Assembly: GCA_911728435.2 (NCBI GenBank)
Contig: OU452208.1
Coordinates: 4,030,001-4,094,000, forward strand
DNA length: 64,000 nucleotides
From: Apoderus coryli
Lineage: Eukaryota > Arthropoda > Insecta > Coleoptera > Attelabidae
Direction of reading: 5' to 3'
In this document: piece after piece, positions 32,125-44,914 of the stretch
How the letters are laid out: the number at the start of each line of letters is the position of its first letter
Position numbering within the stretch: position 1 is the stretch's first letter
Notes under the pieces: model-generated
What the model was told of the DNA's origin: nothing
Database searches by the model: none
Seen by the model: the letters and a program-made list of their open reading frames with translations, nothing else
Made by a program: the position numbers and the translations under genes

Positions 32125-34255
32125 ATTTTAAAAGAGCTGATTATCCAAAATTATATAATGATTTACTTGAGTTTGACTGGCAGTTTTTGAATAACTAGCA
32201 ATGCAGACAACGCTGTTGATGTATTTTATAATAGTTTGTACAATGATAGTGTGCCTCTTTGTAAAACGTTCAGGCGTCAGTATCCTCATTGGTATAGCTC
32301 CGAAATTATCACAAATATAAAATGTAAAGCTAAATTTCATAAAGCTTTCAAGCGTACCGGTTTGCAGTATTACTATGCTGAGTTTAGTAGACTGAGATGT
32401 ATGATCAAACAACAAATTAAAGCTGCTTATGTTACTCATATCAGAAAGGTCAAGCAGAACAAAATCAGACCCAAGTAAGTTTTGGTCATTTGTGGGCACC
32501 CGTAATAAAGCTACTCGTATACCAGGGGTCATGAAATGTGGTGATAATGATCTAAGTGATCAGCGGGCGATCGTCAACAGTTTTGCTCAGTATTTTGAGA
32601 GTGTGTTTGTGAGTCATGATGAAAACATGATAGATTTGCTACTGCCTCGAATCCAATTAGCGTCCCAGATATTTATTGGTAATATTACTGAGGAAGATAT
32701 TTTTTTGGCTTCTCGAAAGCTTAGGAACAAGTTTACAGCCGGACCAGATGCTATTCCATCATTTTTGGTAAAAGATTGTGCTTATGTTTTGGCGCGACCA
32801 CTATGTATGCTTTATAATCTTATTCTCAAATCAGAAGTATTCCCTACTAAATGGAGGAAGGCCAAAGTATGTGCTGTCTTTAAGAGTGGTGATCGGAACT
32901 CGGTATCGAATTATAGACCAATTTCAATATTATCTAATTTTTCAAAGCTATTTGAAATTTTTATGTATAATCGCATTTTTCCTCAAGTGAGAAATCAAAT
33001 AACGCACATGCAACATGGCTTTATGCCTCAGAGGTCGACTGTCACAAATTTGGCTGTATTTTCGCGGTTTGTTTGTGATGAGTTGGATAGATGTGGTCAG
33101 GTTGATGCAGTTTACACGGACTTTGCCAGGGCGTTTGATCGAATAAGTCATGTTGTGTTGCAGAAAAAGTTGGAGGGTTTTGGTTTTGGGCCGAGTTTAG
33201 TATCACATTTTTCCTCGTATTTGTCTGAAAGATATCAATATGTATCATTGTATGGTTTCGACTCACATTGTTATAAGGCTGTGGCGGGAGTACCACAGGG
33301 GTCCAATTTAGGTCCTCTTTTATTTTTAATTTTTATCAACGATTTGGCTCTAGATTTGACTTGTTCGGGACTCTTTTTCGCCGATGATCTTAAGATTTTT
33401 AAATCTGTAAACAGTGCTGAGGATTGTGAAAGTTTACAACTTTGTCTGGATGTCATAAGAATTTGGTGTGCTGCGAACTGTTTGTATTTGAACCCCGACA
33501 AATGTAAGGTAGTTACATATACTTGGAAGAAAACGCCTCTGCATTATGATTATTGTATTGATGACATATCGGTCACACCTTATGATTCTACGAATGACTT
33601 AGGAGTATTGTTTGATTCTAAATTTTCTTTTAATGACCATATTCGTTCAAATGTAAGCGATGCTCTAAGAATCTATGGCTTTGTTGTTAGATGCTCCAAA
33701 CCCTTTGCTGACTTAAATATTTTGAGGATTTTATACTATCCCTATGTTCGCTCGAAATTGGAATATTGTTCAGTTGTATGGTGTCCCTACTATATATCTT
33801 ATAAATTACTTATTGAGAGAGTCCAACGAAGATTTTTGAAGTATTTGTGTTTTCGGGAGGATAGAACTTATCCTGACCAAGGTGTAAATTATTCGTTGTT
33901 TGGATTTGCGACGGGGCATAGCACTAATTATATTTTTATTCAAATTATTAAATAACAAAATCTGTTGTAGTAGTCTCCTTGAGCGGGTTAGTTTTTGGGT
34001 GTCACGTGAAAATGCCAGAAATAACTTGCTTTTTTATAACATTAGAGCTAGAACTAATATTCAATGTAGATCTGTATTTAATATGTGTGATGTATTTAAC
34101 CGCATATCTAGTGTTTCTGATATCAATCATGATTCACTTGGTAGTATTGTTTCGGCTGCTTACTTTTGTCATTACCAGGAAATTTACCCGTGCGTAATAA
34201 ATATTTTATTTAAAGACAGTCGTAGAAAAAAGATATTTCGAAACTTCTAAAATCA
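32125..34255 (+). pseudogene. jockey-like non-LTR element, 5'-truncated
   Basis: Starts in the linker (NFKRADYPKLYNDLLEFDW), with frameshifts near 32185 and 32466. It then stays open through the full RT: KLRNKFTAGPDAIPSFLVKD, NYRPISILSNFSKLFE, HGFMPQRSTVTNL, YTDFARAFDRISHVVL, GVPQGSNLGPLLFLIFIND, FADDLKIF (catalytic), NDLGVLFDSKFSFNDHI and YVRSKLEYCSVVW. Near 33900 it slips into another frame and ends with the thumb/C-terminal segment (NKICCSSLLERVSF, ARNNLLFYNIRARTN) and a stop near 34250. Same family as the copy at 8.1-13.3 kb; this copy keeps the catalytic site. Confidence 0.9.
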
Positions 34256-34368
34256 AGTTTACATGTATAGATATGGTTGTAAATAATAAAATTTTACACT
34301 AAATGTAACTAATAGTTATAAATAGTTTTAATCACATTATTGGTAATACAAGACAAAATTTACAGTAA

Positions 34369-37300
34369 CTACAATTGCAAATACTCAATAAGTCCTAAAA
34401 TAATGTTATCCTTTTCTTTAAACAAACACAAACCAGATTTATTTCTAGCAAATTCGTATAGATCAACGTTATTACTATGCATTTTAGCTTTCTGATAATG
34501 CGGTTTGATAGTTGTCGTCACATTTTGTGTTGAATTAGTTTCGGTGACGGATTCATCAATTTCATTATCGCACTTCACGTGATAATTATCGTTAGGCACT
34601 CCCACATGAGTCGGGTTATCTTTGTCAGCGATGTAGAGATAGTCCACTTCATTTGAGATATGTTTACACATCTTCAGGTAGTTTTCGATTGATATCACAA
34701 GTACGGGAAATACGCCAGCAAGGCTTCTACAGTGGTATGTCTCGTTGTCAGTGTCATACCTAGAAGTAAGAGAAAAATACTCTTTCTGAAATCATTACAA
34801 AATATTGACATTCTAGAAGCGTTTTGACGCCACAAAATGGAATTGTGATAGAATATAACTGTTAGAAATATAACATATTGTATAAGAGTTGTGGTATTAT
34901 TGTAACAGGGACTCAATTTCGAAAAAACCTCGCACCAAATTATGTAGTTCTTCATCTTTACTTTCGCATTTAATATGGAGGGTTACTGCGTCATTAATTT
35001 TATCTTTAAATTGTTTCATATTGCCGTGTATTACCCATCCTAACTTTGTATAGGATAAAGCTGGGGAATGTTTAGGGCCTTCTATCAATTTTCGTGTAGT
35101 AATTAGGTCCCAGTAATCCTGACCAATCAGTAATTTTGGTTGAACTCCTTGTAGATCCATTACATTGACTCGTTCTAAATGTTTCCACTTTTGTTCTAAA
35201 TGTTTTGTATTAATACTTTGTACCGGTAAATCCATGTCACGAATTGTTTGTACATTTTCCATAATATAAAAATGATTTTGTTCTACATCACTAATTTCAA
35301 AATTGACTTTTGTTGATTGAATTTGTTTACAAGTTTCTTTGTCGGTCCAGCGTAAATTTAATGTAGATTCTGGTCCGCAAAGTTGAAGTTGATTCGCTAC
35401 TTCTTCATCAATTGAACTGATCGTTGAACCTTCATCAAATAGTGCATAAATTTCCATACGTTTAGTTTTTGTTTTTAAAACAACAGGAGCAATTTTTAGT
35501 AGGATTTCGTTAGACATTGTCTTAGCTGTATGTGCAATAATTTGATTCGGTTGATTAACAATTGGGTTTTCATATGTTTCATTGTCTTCTTTATGTGGTT
35601 CTTTACGTATATTTTCAAAATGTAATAAGCGATTATGCAATTTTTGACATGACGAAATTCCACATTTTCTTTTCTTTTTGCAGTCTGAAATTGTATGAGC
35701 ACCTTTTAAACAGCAAAAACATAATCTTTTTGATTTTATAAAGTTCCATTTTTCATTTAAATTCATATCTATAAATTTCTTACAAATTTCTAAATCATGG
35801 TTTTCGTTGCATACTTTACACCTTTTAATGTAACCTAAATTAGTTTCTTTGTTTATTACCATAGTTCTTCTGAACTTGTCACCAACATTGTTTCGGGATG
35901 TCACACCTTGAACGTAACTAGCTGCTTGCGCTTTCTCTTCCAACCATATCTTAAAATCTCTTAGTGAACATTGTCCCTTACTACGTGCTATCTTCTCCCC
36001 CACGAAATTTGTAAACCATATGGTAACTTTTGTAAAAGGTCATCCTGTAATTGAGGACATGACATATAGTTTTGCATATTTAATGACTCCAAAGTTAAAA
36101 CTAAATTTGATACAGTTTCTCAGAAATTTGTTATGGATACGAAATCGTTACTTCTTACTGGAGGCATGTTTTTAGCTTCATTTACTAAAGTTCTTGCAAT
36201 TATGTCTGGTCTTCCATATTTGTTTTTCAAAACATCCATAATACTTGTTGCAGAAACTACTGGTGATATCAACAATCCTTCTACTGCTCTTCGTGCATCG
36301 CCTTTTAAAGCTTTTCGTAATCTACAAACATTTTCTTCATTTGAAAGTCTCAGTGTTTTAGTTATGTAATGGTAATGCGTACTGAAGTTTGGCCAATCTT
36401 TCACATTTCCATAGAAAAACGGTAATTCGTTGTCGATCGTTTGTCGTAGTAGTATTTCTTCTAGTTTATTTTCTGCAGTGCCGTTAAAAATTTTATCACT
36501 ACTTTCGTTATTGATCACATATGGTTTCTCATTAAATTCATCATTATTTTGTATCCAATTCATAACTTTGAGATGATTAGCATGTTTCACATTGTTTTCT
36601 TCATTAATATCTATCATATTTCTATCCAACTGTGTACATACTGAACCAATCTCGCTTAACTGTAACTGTAACTCCATCTCGATGATTTCTTTTTGGGCAG
36701 AAGAGAAAAAGGAAAATTTGCAAAGAAAACAGAAAATTGATGAACGAAATTTCAAAGACGACCAACAAGAAATGATTTTAGTAAATCATATTAGTACAGA
36801 AAATACCTATTTGCCAGATGTTTCAAGATTTTCGTCATGGATAAAATTAATAAAATCAACAGTACAGTACGTATTTAAATTTATTCAGCGATGTTAGAAA
36901 AAAGAAGTAAATTCAAATATTTCGGTTGAAAATTTTATAGAAGCTGAAAATGTATGGTGCAGTAACGTTCAGAAGCAATTATTTCCAACTGAACATTATC
37001 AGTTAATGAAGAAGAAGTCCATAGGCAAAGACAGTCGCATTTATCGTTTGTCTCCATATATGTCACATGGTTTGATACGAATATATAGCAGAATAGAAAA
37101 TTGTCCAAATATAACTGTAGAAGCCAAAAATCCAATATTATTAGATGGAAAATATGAATTTACATTTACGCAATTATTAATTAGACATTATCATGTGAAA
37201 TTTAACCATGCTGGGATTGAACTCGTGCACAATGAACTTAGGCAACGCTACTGGATTCTTAAAGCTAGAAGAGTCATAAGTTCAACAATAAACCAATGCT

Positions 37301-40300
37301 TTGTTTGTAGAAGAATGAGAGCCAAACCGTTGATTCCACAAATGAGAAATCTTCCAATAGAACGACTTACAACTCCGATACGTCCATTTTACTATGTTGG
37401 TATGGATTATTTCGGCCCGATAGAAACGTCAATTGGTAGAAGACACGAAAAGAAATACGGTGTAATTTTTACTTGTTCTTCCATTAGAGCGGTTCATCTG
37501 GAATTAGCAGATAGTCTGAATACGGATTCAGCAGTACTAGCTATACGAAGATTTATAGCGAGAAGAGGACAACCACATAATATTTGGAGCGATAACGGAA
37601 CCAATTTGAAAGCATCAGATGTAGAATTGAAAACAGCGTTAAAAGAAATAGATTCAAAATTTATAGAAAACAGATTAGTAGCCGATGAAATAAGATGGAA
37701 GTTCAATCCTCCAAGCGCAGCACATATGGGTGGTGTTTGGGAGAAATTGATTAGAAGCATCAAGGAAACAATAAAGAAAATTCTGAAAGATAAATATCCT
37801 AAATTTGAAGTTCTGCAGACAGTTCTACTTGAAGTAGAACACACAGTAAATTCTCGACCACTTACCTATACTTCTAGTAATGACAATGTAGAAAGTTTGA
37901 CGCCAAATCATTTTCTTATTGGAACTTCAAGTATATCAAAGCCTTTTGGAATTTTTTCGGAAAAAATAAATTTTAAAAAACAGTGGAAAAATTCACAAAC
38001 ATTGGCTGAGCAGTTCTGGAATCGGTGGTTAAGAGAGTACGTGCCTACTTTGATACAATGGACAAAGTGGTTAGAAAATAATCGAAACTTAAAGAAAGAT
38101 GAACTAGTGGTGGTTATGGATAATCAGTTACCCCGAAATAACTGGCCTCTTGGGAAAATCGAAAGCGTGTATCCAGCAAAAGATGGAAAAGTACGTATCG
38201 TCGACGTGAGAACAACAACAGGAATCTACCGTCGTCCAATAGCTAAGATCTGTCCTCTTGATTTGCTGGAGACAAACCCAGATGGTATTATTTTCAATAA
38301 CCTAAAAAATGTCACATAGTAGAATTGGTTCACACAGGCGTTCACAAATAGTGGGGGTCAAAAATTTAAAAAAAAAATATTCCCCAAACCATCGTAAAGA
38401 TAAGGAACAATATAAGCACTCTTTTCGGCACCGTTTGTTTTGCATTTATAGAGAGATACCGCCTATCGAGACATGCAGCAATAAAAGATAACAGATAAAG
38501 CGTAATACGGGGGCATCTATGCACGCATGTTTAAAAATTATTCTTACGAGGGCGGTAAAAATTATATATTCGTTGTTATTTAAATTACGTAGATAATTTT
38601 TAAATTAAAACCATTGGTACATAAAAGCTTTTTTTATTTATTTTACACAAAATTAGCGATGTTTGATTTTTAACAGAAAAATGTAACAAAGATATACTTA
38701 CAAAAGAAAAATAAATTGAAAAAGTACAAAATTACATAGACTTAACTAAGTATTTAATAAATTAAAACATAGGTATGAAATACAATAATATTTTAGCACA
38801 TAAAAAATAGAAAAGATATATTTGTAGTAATATCTTTGATATATTATATTTTATATAGACCTTTAATCGATCAGCTATATTGTATATAAGAATTTTTAAT
38901 TAAAAATTAATAATTCTTATTATTGTTTATTTCAGTAAAAACTATTTAATCTCGTACAAGAAAGTACAACTGGAATAATAATACTCTTGTGCATGCTGCA
39001 GGTCAACCGGTATAAATCAGAACCAATCGAGACTCCATAAAAGAGTGGCGACCGATGCTGAGCGAGCGAGCGACAATATTTCGGGTAGACTTCATAGGGG
39101 TTTTACTGTATCCCTTTATATATACTGTGCCAAAAGTCTTAGGAGCTTTGACACGTTGTCTAAGCTTAGGAGAAAGGCAAATGACAAAAAGGTCACAAAA
39201 ACATTACTTTTACACACAACAGATTATTACAATTAGTATGTTTTTGGATGCCGACAGTTTGTTTAATACAATAGATTCAGGTCAGAATTCTTTATTCCCT
39301 CAAACGGTGTACCTTAGGGTAGTAACCATTGGCGTGCGGTAAAATATGAGATCAATGAAGCAATTTTCACAAATAATTTAACACAAATTAGATATCACAG
39401 ATTGCAAAATGTAATGCTAAAATAATTATGAGTGACTGTCTAATTATAAATAATAAATAATCACTTTGATAATAATGTTTAATGAGTGTGATATTAAATA
39501 TAAACTTACGTAAAAAAAACTGGATGCGTTGAGAGACACATTGTATCATTAAGGGTAGTAAATTTCTTCACATAACAAAAATCAATTGGCTTGGATGGAA
39601 TGAATGCTCCCAGTGGCTCTACACCGTTAATTTTATCACAAACACCCGTTTCAATGTTTATTTGAGCAGGCACACAATCGAATTGCCAGTAGTTACGATG
39701 TAGGAATTGTCTTCCTGTAATATTTTTACAAGTAAAATTCGAATAATATTATTAATTTCGTTATATAAACATAAAATCAAAAAAATAATTTTGTAGCATA
39801 GCGGACATGATCCTGGTTTTACCTACACAAGGGATTTTGTTTAATTTAGCAGTCTAATTCAGTAGAACCAGACCGACAGTGGCGGCATGTGGCAGTTTAA
39901 TGTGGTGAAGCATAACATAAAATAAAGTCATATACTTAATAGGTAGCTAAAATTAATAGGGATATCCCTACTTCGTCACCTGCATAAAATATAGGTTATG
40001 TTTATAAGTAGGTACCTCACCTAAGTATTGTTTTCTTTAAAAAGTGTAATTGGTATCTAGAATATATTTACCTACTTCATACTAAATAAAACATATTTTA
40101 TGAAACTGTCAATCAAATTACTTTGATGCTACCTGTTAGCAAATCATAATACGTCTCATACCAGATATTATTAAAAGCTCTGCTTTTATGCATTTGCCTT
40201 TATATATATTTATCAAACATTTATTTAAATCTGGAACAGGTGTGTCTGTATATTTTTAACAAGATTTGTCTGTTCTTAAAAGGAGTGTTGATTAAAAAAA

Positions 40301-43300
40301 CTTAACTTTAGTTAAAATTAAAAAATAAACATCATTTTTCATAATAACTTCGCTTACCTGATGTCAGCGTAAATATAATTTTCGCTGCTGATGTGTAGTA
40401 CTTCCACTTGCTTCTTCCATATTAAAGTATGATATATTATAATATATTATATTTTTAAAAAAACAATATTTTACGGTACCTACCCACTAATTTTTATAAA
40501 AATAGGTAGCTGGGAAGAGTGGGGAAAGTTGACGACCTTAAGGGAAATAACTTATAAATAAATTGTAAAATAGTCTTATTTAATTTAATTATGGAAATTT
40601 AAACACATTAACATATTAGTAATCAAACGTATATTACAAAGCTTAAATCAAAATGCGGATATAAAATAGCAGAACAGAACAAAAAAAAAGGAACATTTCT
40701 CACAACTTGCCCCATAGTGGTGTAACATGACGAGCATATAGGGGCAAGATAACTAATTAGTACAAAAGTCACAAATAATTTCAGTTTCTCCATCAAATTG
40801 ACTACATAACTCATGCCACCACTTTTTACATTTACTACACATTATCCAATCGTCAATAGGAGGGTCTTGATATTGTTCCATACAACCGTGGCAGAAAATC
40901 TCAGGCTCTGATTCTACCGTTTTTGATGTTGTCGTACTATCCATAAAAACCGAACGCTTAACTTGTTTCTTGCCTTTAAGATTTTTAACCAATTGTTGTC
41001 TGTAGTTTTCTTCGAGCTCCTTTTTATTATAGGAGTAGACGTTAGAATTGTCGCTTTCTGACGACGTCTGTTGATTGGACGTTTGTAGACTGGAGGTGGC
41101 CTAATATCAGTCAGAGACTTATTAGTATTAGAACATTCCGGTTCAGAAGTTATGTTGTCTTGTATCTTTTGTGTCACACTACCACTTTTTTCTTTCTTTG
41201 GCACTCCAGATGGACCAGCTATGGCTTCTTCAACGATAGTTTCTTCTACGATGGTAGATTTTTCTTCCTTCTTTAATCCAATGGGTCCGACCTCAGGTCC
41301 TATAATGCGCAGTCTCATTTTTTTTGTTAATGGCTCACTGTCGCTTGAGTCATTCGAATCTTCATCGGAGAGATTTTCGGGAATTTGGCGTTCACTGAAT
41401 TTGGAAGTTGCAAAATCAACATCAGTAAATACTTGAGGGTTGAATAGCTCTATTCCACATTTTTCAAAACTGATTACAGCTGTCCCGACGGTGGCTGCTT
41501 TTAAATAGGCCACACCAAATAATTTAGCTACCTCTTTATCAGTTATTGCTTTTTCTGGATTGTTGATCATAAAATTTTCGCAAGCTTGGCTATAAAAGGT
41601 TTTCATAGGGCCAAAGAAACCCACATCTAATGGTTGGCGTCGGTGAGTTGAGTGGGGTGGAAAGCTCACCATTATAATTCCGTTCTCCCTTGAAGTGATC
41701 GATGGGAGGCATGATTGTCGAGTAACAGTAAAACTGGACTCGCTGGTGAAGGGTTTGCGTACTTAATACAATCCTGAAGATATAAGATAAAAGTTTCATT
41801 TGTCATCCACCCGCTTTGTTACGCAATTCCGTCGCTGTTGGGAGGCCGTTGAGCAAATCCGGCCTCATTCCTACTCTTGGGAAGATAAACCAAGGCGGAA
41901 GATATGATCCTTGAGCATTCAAGCAACAAACTATTGTTATATTTTTGCCACGTTCGGCGCTGGCAACTTTTGCTACTCTTCGGCTGCCGGTAGGAGACAA
42001 TATTTTTGGTTGTTTGGTCGGAACCGTTGAAAACCCGCTTTCATCAGCGTTGAAAATTTTGTCTGGGGAAAAATTGTACTTAAGTCTAACTTCTCTCAGC
42101 AAGTCGAAAAACCTAAAGATGTTGACTCGGGAATTCTGAGACTTAAATTGTGTTTTTTCATGAAAGGAATTAGCCAATCTTTACCGGCTAATTTAAGATC
42201 ATTGTTAAACTGATGCGTGATATTATTTAGGTCCGCAAATTCGTACGCAAGTTTTCGACATTCTTTTGATGTGAGGCCAAATGCCATCACATTAAATTCT
42301 TTTAAATAGTTGGCGAATTCTCGTTCTTGTTCATTACTAAAAGTTCTTTTAAACCGACCACCAGAGGTTGGAAGATCTTCCAAATGATTTTGTTTTTTAA
42401 CAAATCTTCTTAAAGTTGCTTCTGGAATATCATATTGTAGGTATACTTGCAGAATTAACGGACTGATTGTCGTGTTGGACGGCATGTAAAGCTGCCATTA
42501 GGTTGTCTTCTGCCCAACTGCGCCGCCCAGTTTTTTTAATGTAGGTTCTCACCATCTGAAAAGTGCAAAACATATTAAATACCTACGTTAGGGGCAAGTT
42601 GACGAATTCGCCATCTTGCCCACGGCAACTTGCCCCTTTATAACCTAAATATTATTTTAGGAAAAAAACTAAAACCAAACATATACTTCTCTACGGGATG
42701 GAAGGTTGGACCCTTAAAGTCAACAACATTAACAAATTGGAAGCGTTCGAGATGTGGCTTTACCGCAGAATGCTCAAGATACCGTGGACTGCAAGAATAA
42801 CAAACGTAGAAGTTCTGTCCAACATCAACAAAGAACGTGAACTGTTAACCACCATAAAAAAGAGAAAGACTTCATATCTGGGGCACGTCATGAGGAACAA
42901 GAAGTATGAGTATTTACAGTTGTTGATCGAGGGTAAGATAGAGGGATAGGAAGGAAGAAATTGTCATGGTTGCGGAACATAAGACAGTGGACAGGAATAA
43001 ATGACATACAGACCCTAATTCACACCGCAAGAGATAGAGAGGAGATGGAAAATGTGATCGCAAACATCCATTAGTGGATAGCATCCGAAGAAGAAGAAGG
43101 TATGTTTTATTTATTGGATGGATATACCATAGGGTGTATAAATACGATATAAGTATGTATCTAAATGAACCTACATTTTTTTTTCTTGGTAAACCTTATT
43201 TAAACTACGAAAATATTAGATCCGCAATAGGCTCAACTTGGGAATATTACAAGGTCACCGGGTTATACACCTTCTACACCAATGATCAAAATTTAAAAGA

Positions 43301-43790
43301 TTTTTTCTTATAAGATAACGGGAATTCGTCATCTTACCCCGTCCGTTAACTTGCCCCACTCTTAACGATTTCGTCAGTAGCTGTCGACCCATGCCTCGGT
43401 CTGGTTCTACTGCATTAGACTGAGGCCCTGCTAAATTAATCAAAATCCATTGTGTAGGTAAAACCAGAGTCATGTCCGCTATGCGACAACATTATTTTCT
43501 TTTTAAAATGTTCGCTGCTGCGCTTTAAACACTTTAAAGGCCGGACCTTTACAGATTCCGCAGATTTCTCAATCAGGTCCAGACTGGAATACATACATAT
43601 GCCAATCGATTTAGACAAAGCACACGTCTGAACACTATTACCTACTTACCAGAGGGTTGATGTATTGCAACTGTATTCCCACCGATGCCATTTTTCATTT
43701 TACTTATCAATTTCATAGCTCGGGATATTAACATGTTTTCTTTAGCTTCTTCCGCTAGTCGTTGTTGTTCCATTTCCACTTCATATAATT
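34369..43790 (-). CDS. unidentified host-type gene, three 3' exons
   Basis: Three exons join with matching phases: 43790-43650 (starts after TTTATAG, ends CTG|GTAAGT), 39714-39510 (after ATTACAG, ends AC|GTAAGT) and 34759-34369 (after CTTCTAG, stop TAG). The about 245-residue product has an acidic helix (LYEVEMEQQRLAEEAKENML), then IHQPSGRQFLHRNYWQFDC, CDKINGVEPLGAFIPSKPID and STHPVFFTYDTDNETYHC, then a hydrophobic LAGVFPVLVISI and a threonine-rich tail. Several cysteines and N-x-T sites (NET, NST, NVT) suggest a secreted or membrane protein. I do not recognise it. The two introns hold BEL/Pao and pogo elements on both strands, while the exons show no breaks, which favours a selected host gene. 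Upstream exons must lie to the right. Confidence 0.65.
34900..36690 (-). pseudogene. BEL/Pao gag and protease region
   Basis: The - strand from about 36675 encodes a gag of the DUF1759 type (LPFFYGNVKDWPNFSTHY, then LRKALKGDARRAVEGL and LKNKYGRPDII). After frameshifts near 36120 and in a G5 run near 36003 it continues with zinc knuckles (CKVCNENHDLEIC, CFCCLKGAHTISDC) and an aspartic protease (YALFDEGSTISSI). Then follow the linker GPKHSPALSYTKLGWVIHG and the start of the RT region (ELHNLVRGFFEIESL), where it stops. RT, RNase H and integrase do not follow on this strand. Inactive. Confidence 0.85.
36698..38319 (+). pseudogene. BEL/Pao integrase region
   Basis: The + strand opens near 36698 with a pre-integrase linker. 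It has one stop near 36896, then an open frame from about 36897 to 38319. Residues include the HHCC-type region (LLIRHYHVKFNHAGIELVHN, CFVCRRM) and the core DYFGPIE, FTCSSIRAVHLEL, WSDNGTNLKAS and NPPSAAHMGGVWEKLIRSIK (the D, D and E of DDE), with the C-terminal segment GKIESVYPAKDGKVRIVDV. A GTGGGGGTC purine run at 38351 could be the polypurine tract. It faces away from the gag-protease part and joins it at about 36690. Confidence 0.85.
38320..39509. other. possible LTR and intronic sequence without genes
   Basis: A purine-rich GTGGGGG at 38351 could precede a BEL LTR, but I cannot delimit one. The rest is AT-rich intron of the - strand host gene. The ORFs here lack recognisable motifs. Confidence 0.35.
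40753..42555 (-). pseudogene. pogo/Tigger-type transposase with C-terminal PHD-like finger
   Basis: The start MVRTYIKKTGRRSWAEDNL at 42555 gives the N-terminal helix-turn-helix (IPEATLRRFVKKQ). Then comes the CENPB-like DNA-binding region (FGLTSKECRKLAYEFAD, KDWLIPFMKKH). The DDE core follows: FNADESGFSTV (first D), LLLDNHASH (second D) and THRRQPLDVGFFGPMK (third D). A C-terminal extension ends in a C4HC3-type finger (CHGCMEQYQ, WIMCSKCKKWWHELC, CDFC) and a stop at 40753. Frameshifts or stops occur near 42445, 42098, 41800, 41690 and 40990, so it is a pseudogene. Confidence 0.85.
42665..43095 (+). pseudogene. RTE-like non-LTR 3' fragment
   Basis: The + strand reads LLYGMEGWTLKVNNINKLEA, then FEMWLYRRMLKIPW and KRKTSYLGHVMRN. 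A frameshift near 42948 leads to RKKLSWLRNIRQWTG. The end is a GAAGAAGAAGAAG run. This is the RT C-terminus and short-repeat tail of RTE/BovB-type elements, heavily 5'-truncated, inserted inside the pogo element. Confidence 0.8.
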
Positions 43791-44914
43791 CTATAAAATT
43801 ATTACCAAACTTTTAAAGGTAAAGGGTGTGTAACTCAAGGTCTAACATGAGAATTTCGATTACTGTCGGAACTACGAAATTAGTTGATTAGTAGAAACTT
43901 TTTTCTGATCATCATACTGATGATGATCACATGAATTTCACAGAAATAAAACCTTTCCTTTGTTATAGGGATCGGAAATTAGTGGTTTTAGTTAAAATTC
44001 ATCTTACATGTAACTGGTGAGACTTTAGAGTCAAAAAGATATGTATGACCAGTGGCGGTTGGCCCATAAGGGCACGTGCCCTACCTAAAAAATGAAGTAG
44101 AAAAAATAATTTTAGATTTTATACTTTGCATCAGACCAGTGTGATATCGTTAGAATTCCCTATAACATTTTGCATTTGAAAATTTGATTCGAAGACGGCC
44201 CTGTCTATGCTATAATCACTTTTGCAGCGCGTCTATTCACGATAATGAAACAGAACGTAGCAGGTCTTAGTACACATTACGATGCTCTTGGACACAACAT
44301 CTTTGTGCCTCTATTGTTTTCTTTGCTATCGCGTGCGAAAAACAGAGACAGCAATGCATCGCTACGCTAGTAACAGTAGAAATTAAACGCATTTCTGATG
44401 TCATATCTGGGGTGCTGCCCTACCCATCAGTCTGTCTATACTAATAAAATGTGTGCGTGTGGTGTTTTTGTTTTCGAGATCGCGCTTTTTGAGTATTATA
44501 AAGTGAATGTTTTGATTTTGAACAATTACAATAGTAAAGATGAATTCAGTGCAATATATGAATGTAAATAATGTTAAATTAACATTTGAGGATCGAATTA
44601 CTATAAAAAAAAGTTTAGATGGACACATAACTGTTGCAAATTTACTTGAAACTGAAAAATCTGGTGCATATCGAACCGTCTTTCCAAATGAAGATATTAA
44701 AACTGTGTGTCACTTATTTCCTAACGTAAATTACTTAAAATTAAAAAATGAACTCTCGAAAATATACGCACGGGACGATTTTCTGAAACACAGTGGGGCT
44801 GTGCCTCTGTTACAAATGTTTATCCAAAACAATTTAACATCAACATTTAGTGAATCTGTGGAATTGCTGACTGTTTTGTGGACTGTCCCTATGACGACTG
44901 TAGAAAGCGAAATA

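Larger units (their letters stand above)
40513..43362 (-). mobile_element. pogo-like element
   Basis: Inner termini AGAGTGGGGAAAGTTGACG (40515) and the inverse of AGAGTGGGGCAAGTTAACG (ending near 43362) bound a - strand transposase. A partial RTE-type insertion lies between the gene start and the right end. A clear TA duplication is not visible at the outer edges. Confidence 0.7.
39788..43502. mobile_element. outer TIR element (about 100-bp arms) invaded by pogo
   Basis: The left arm (39788-39890: GCATAGCGGACATGA, GGTTTTACCTACACAA, TAGAACCAGACCGA) is matched inverted at 43383-43502. Its unfilled length would be under 1 kb. The MITE at 54185-54345 has the same terminal sequence. No transposase of its own. 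Confidence 0.75.

Noticed and set aside
34695..34955. 86-aa - strand frame between the BEL protease and the host exon
   Set aside because: It crosses a convincing splice acceptor at 34760 and is out of frame with the exon that joins in phase to 39510.
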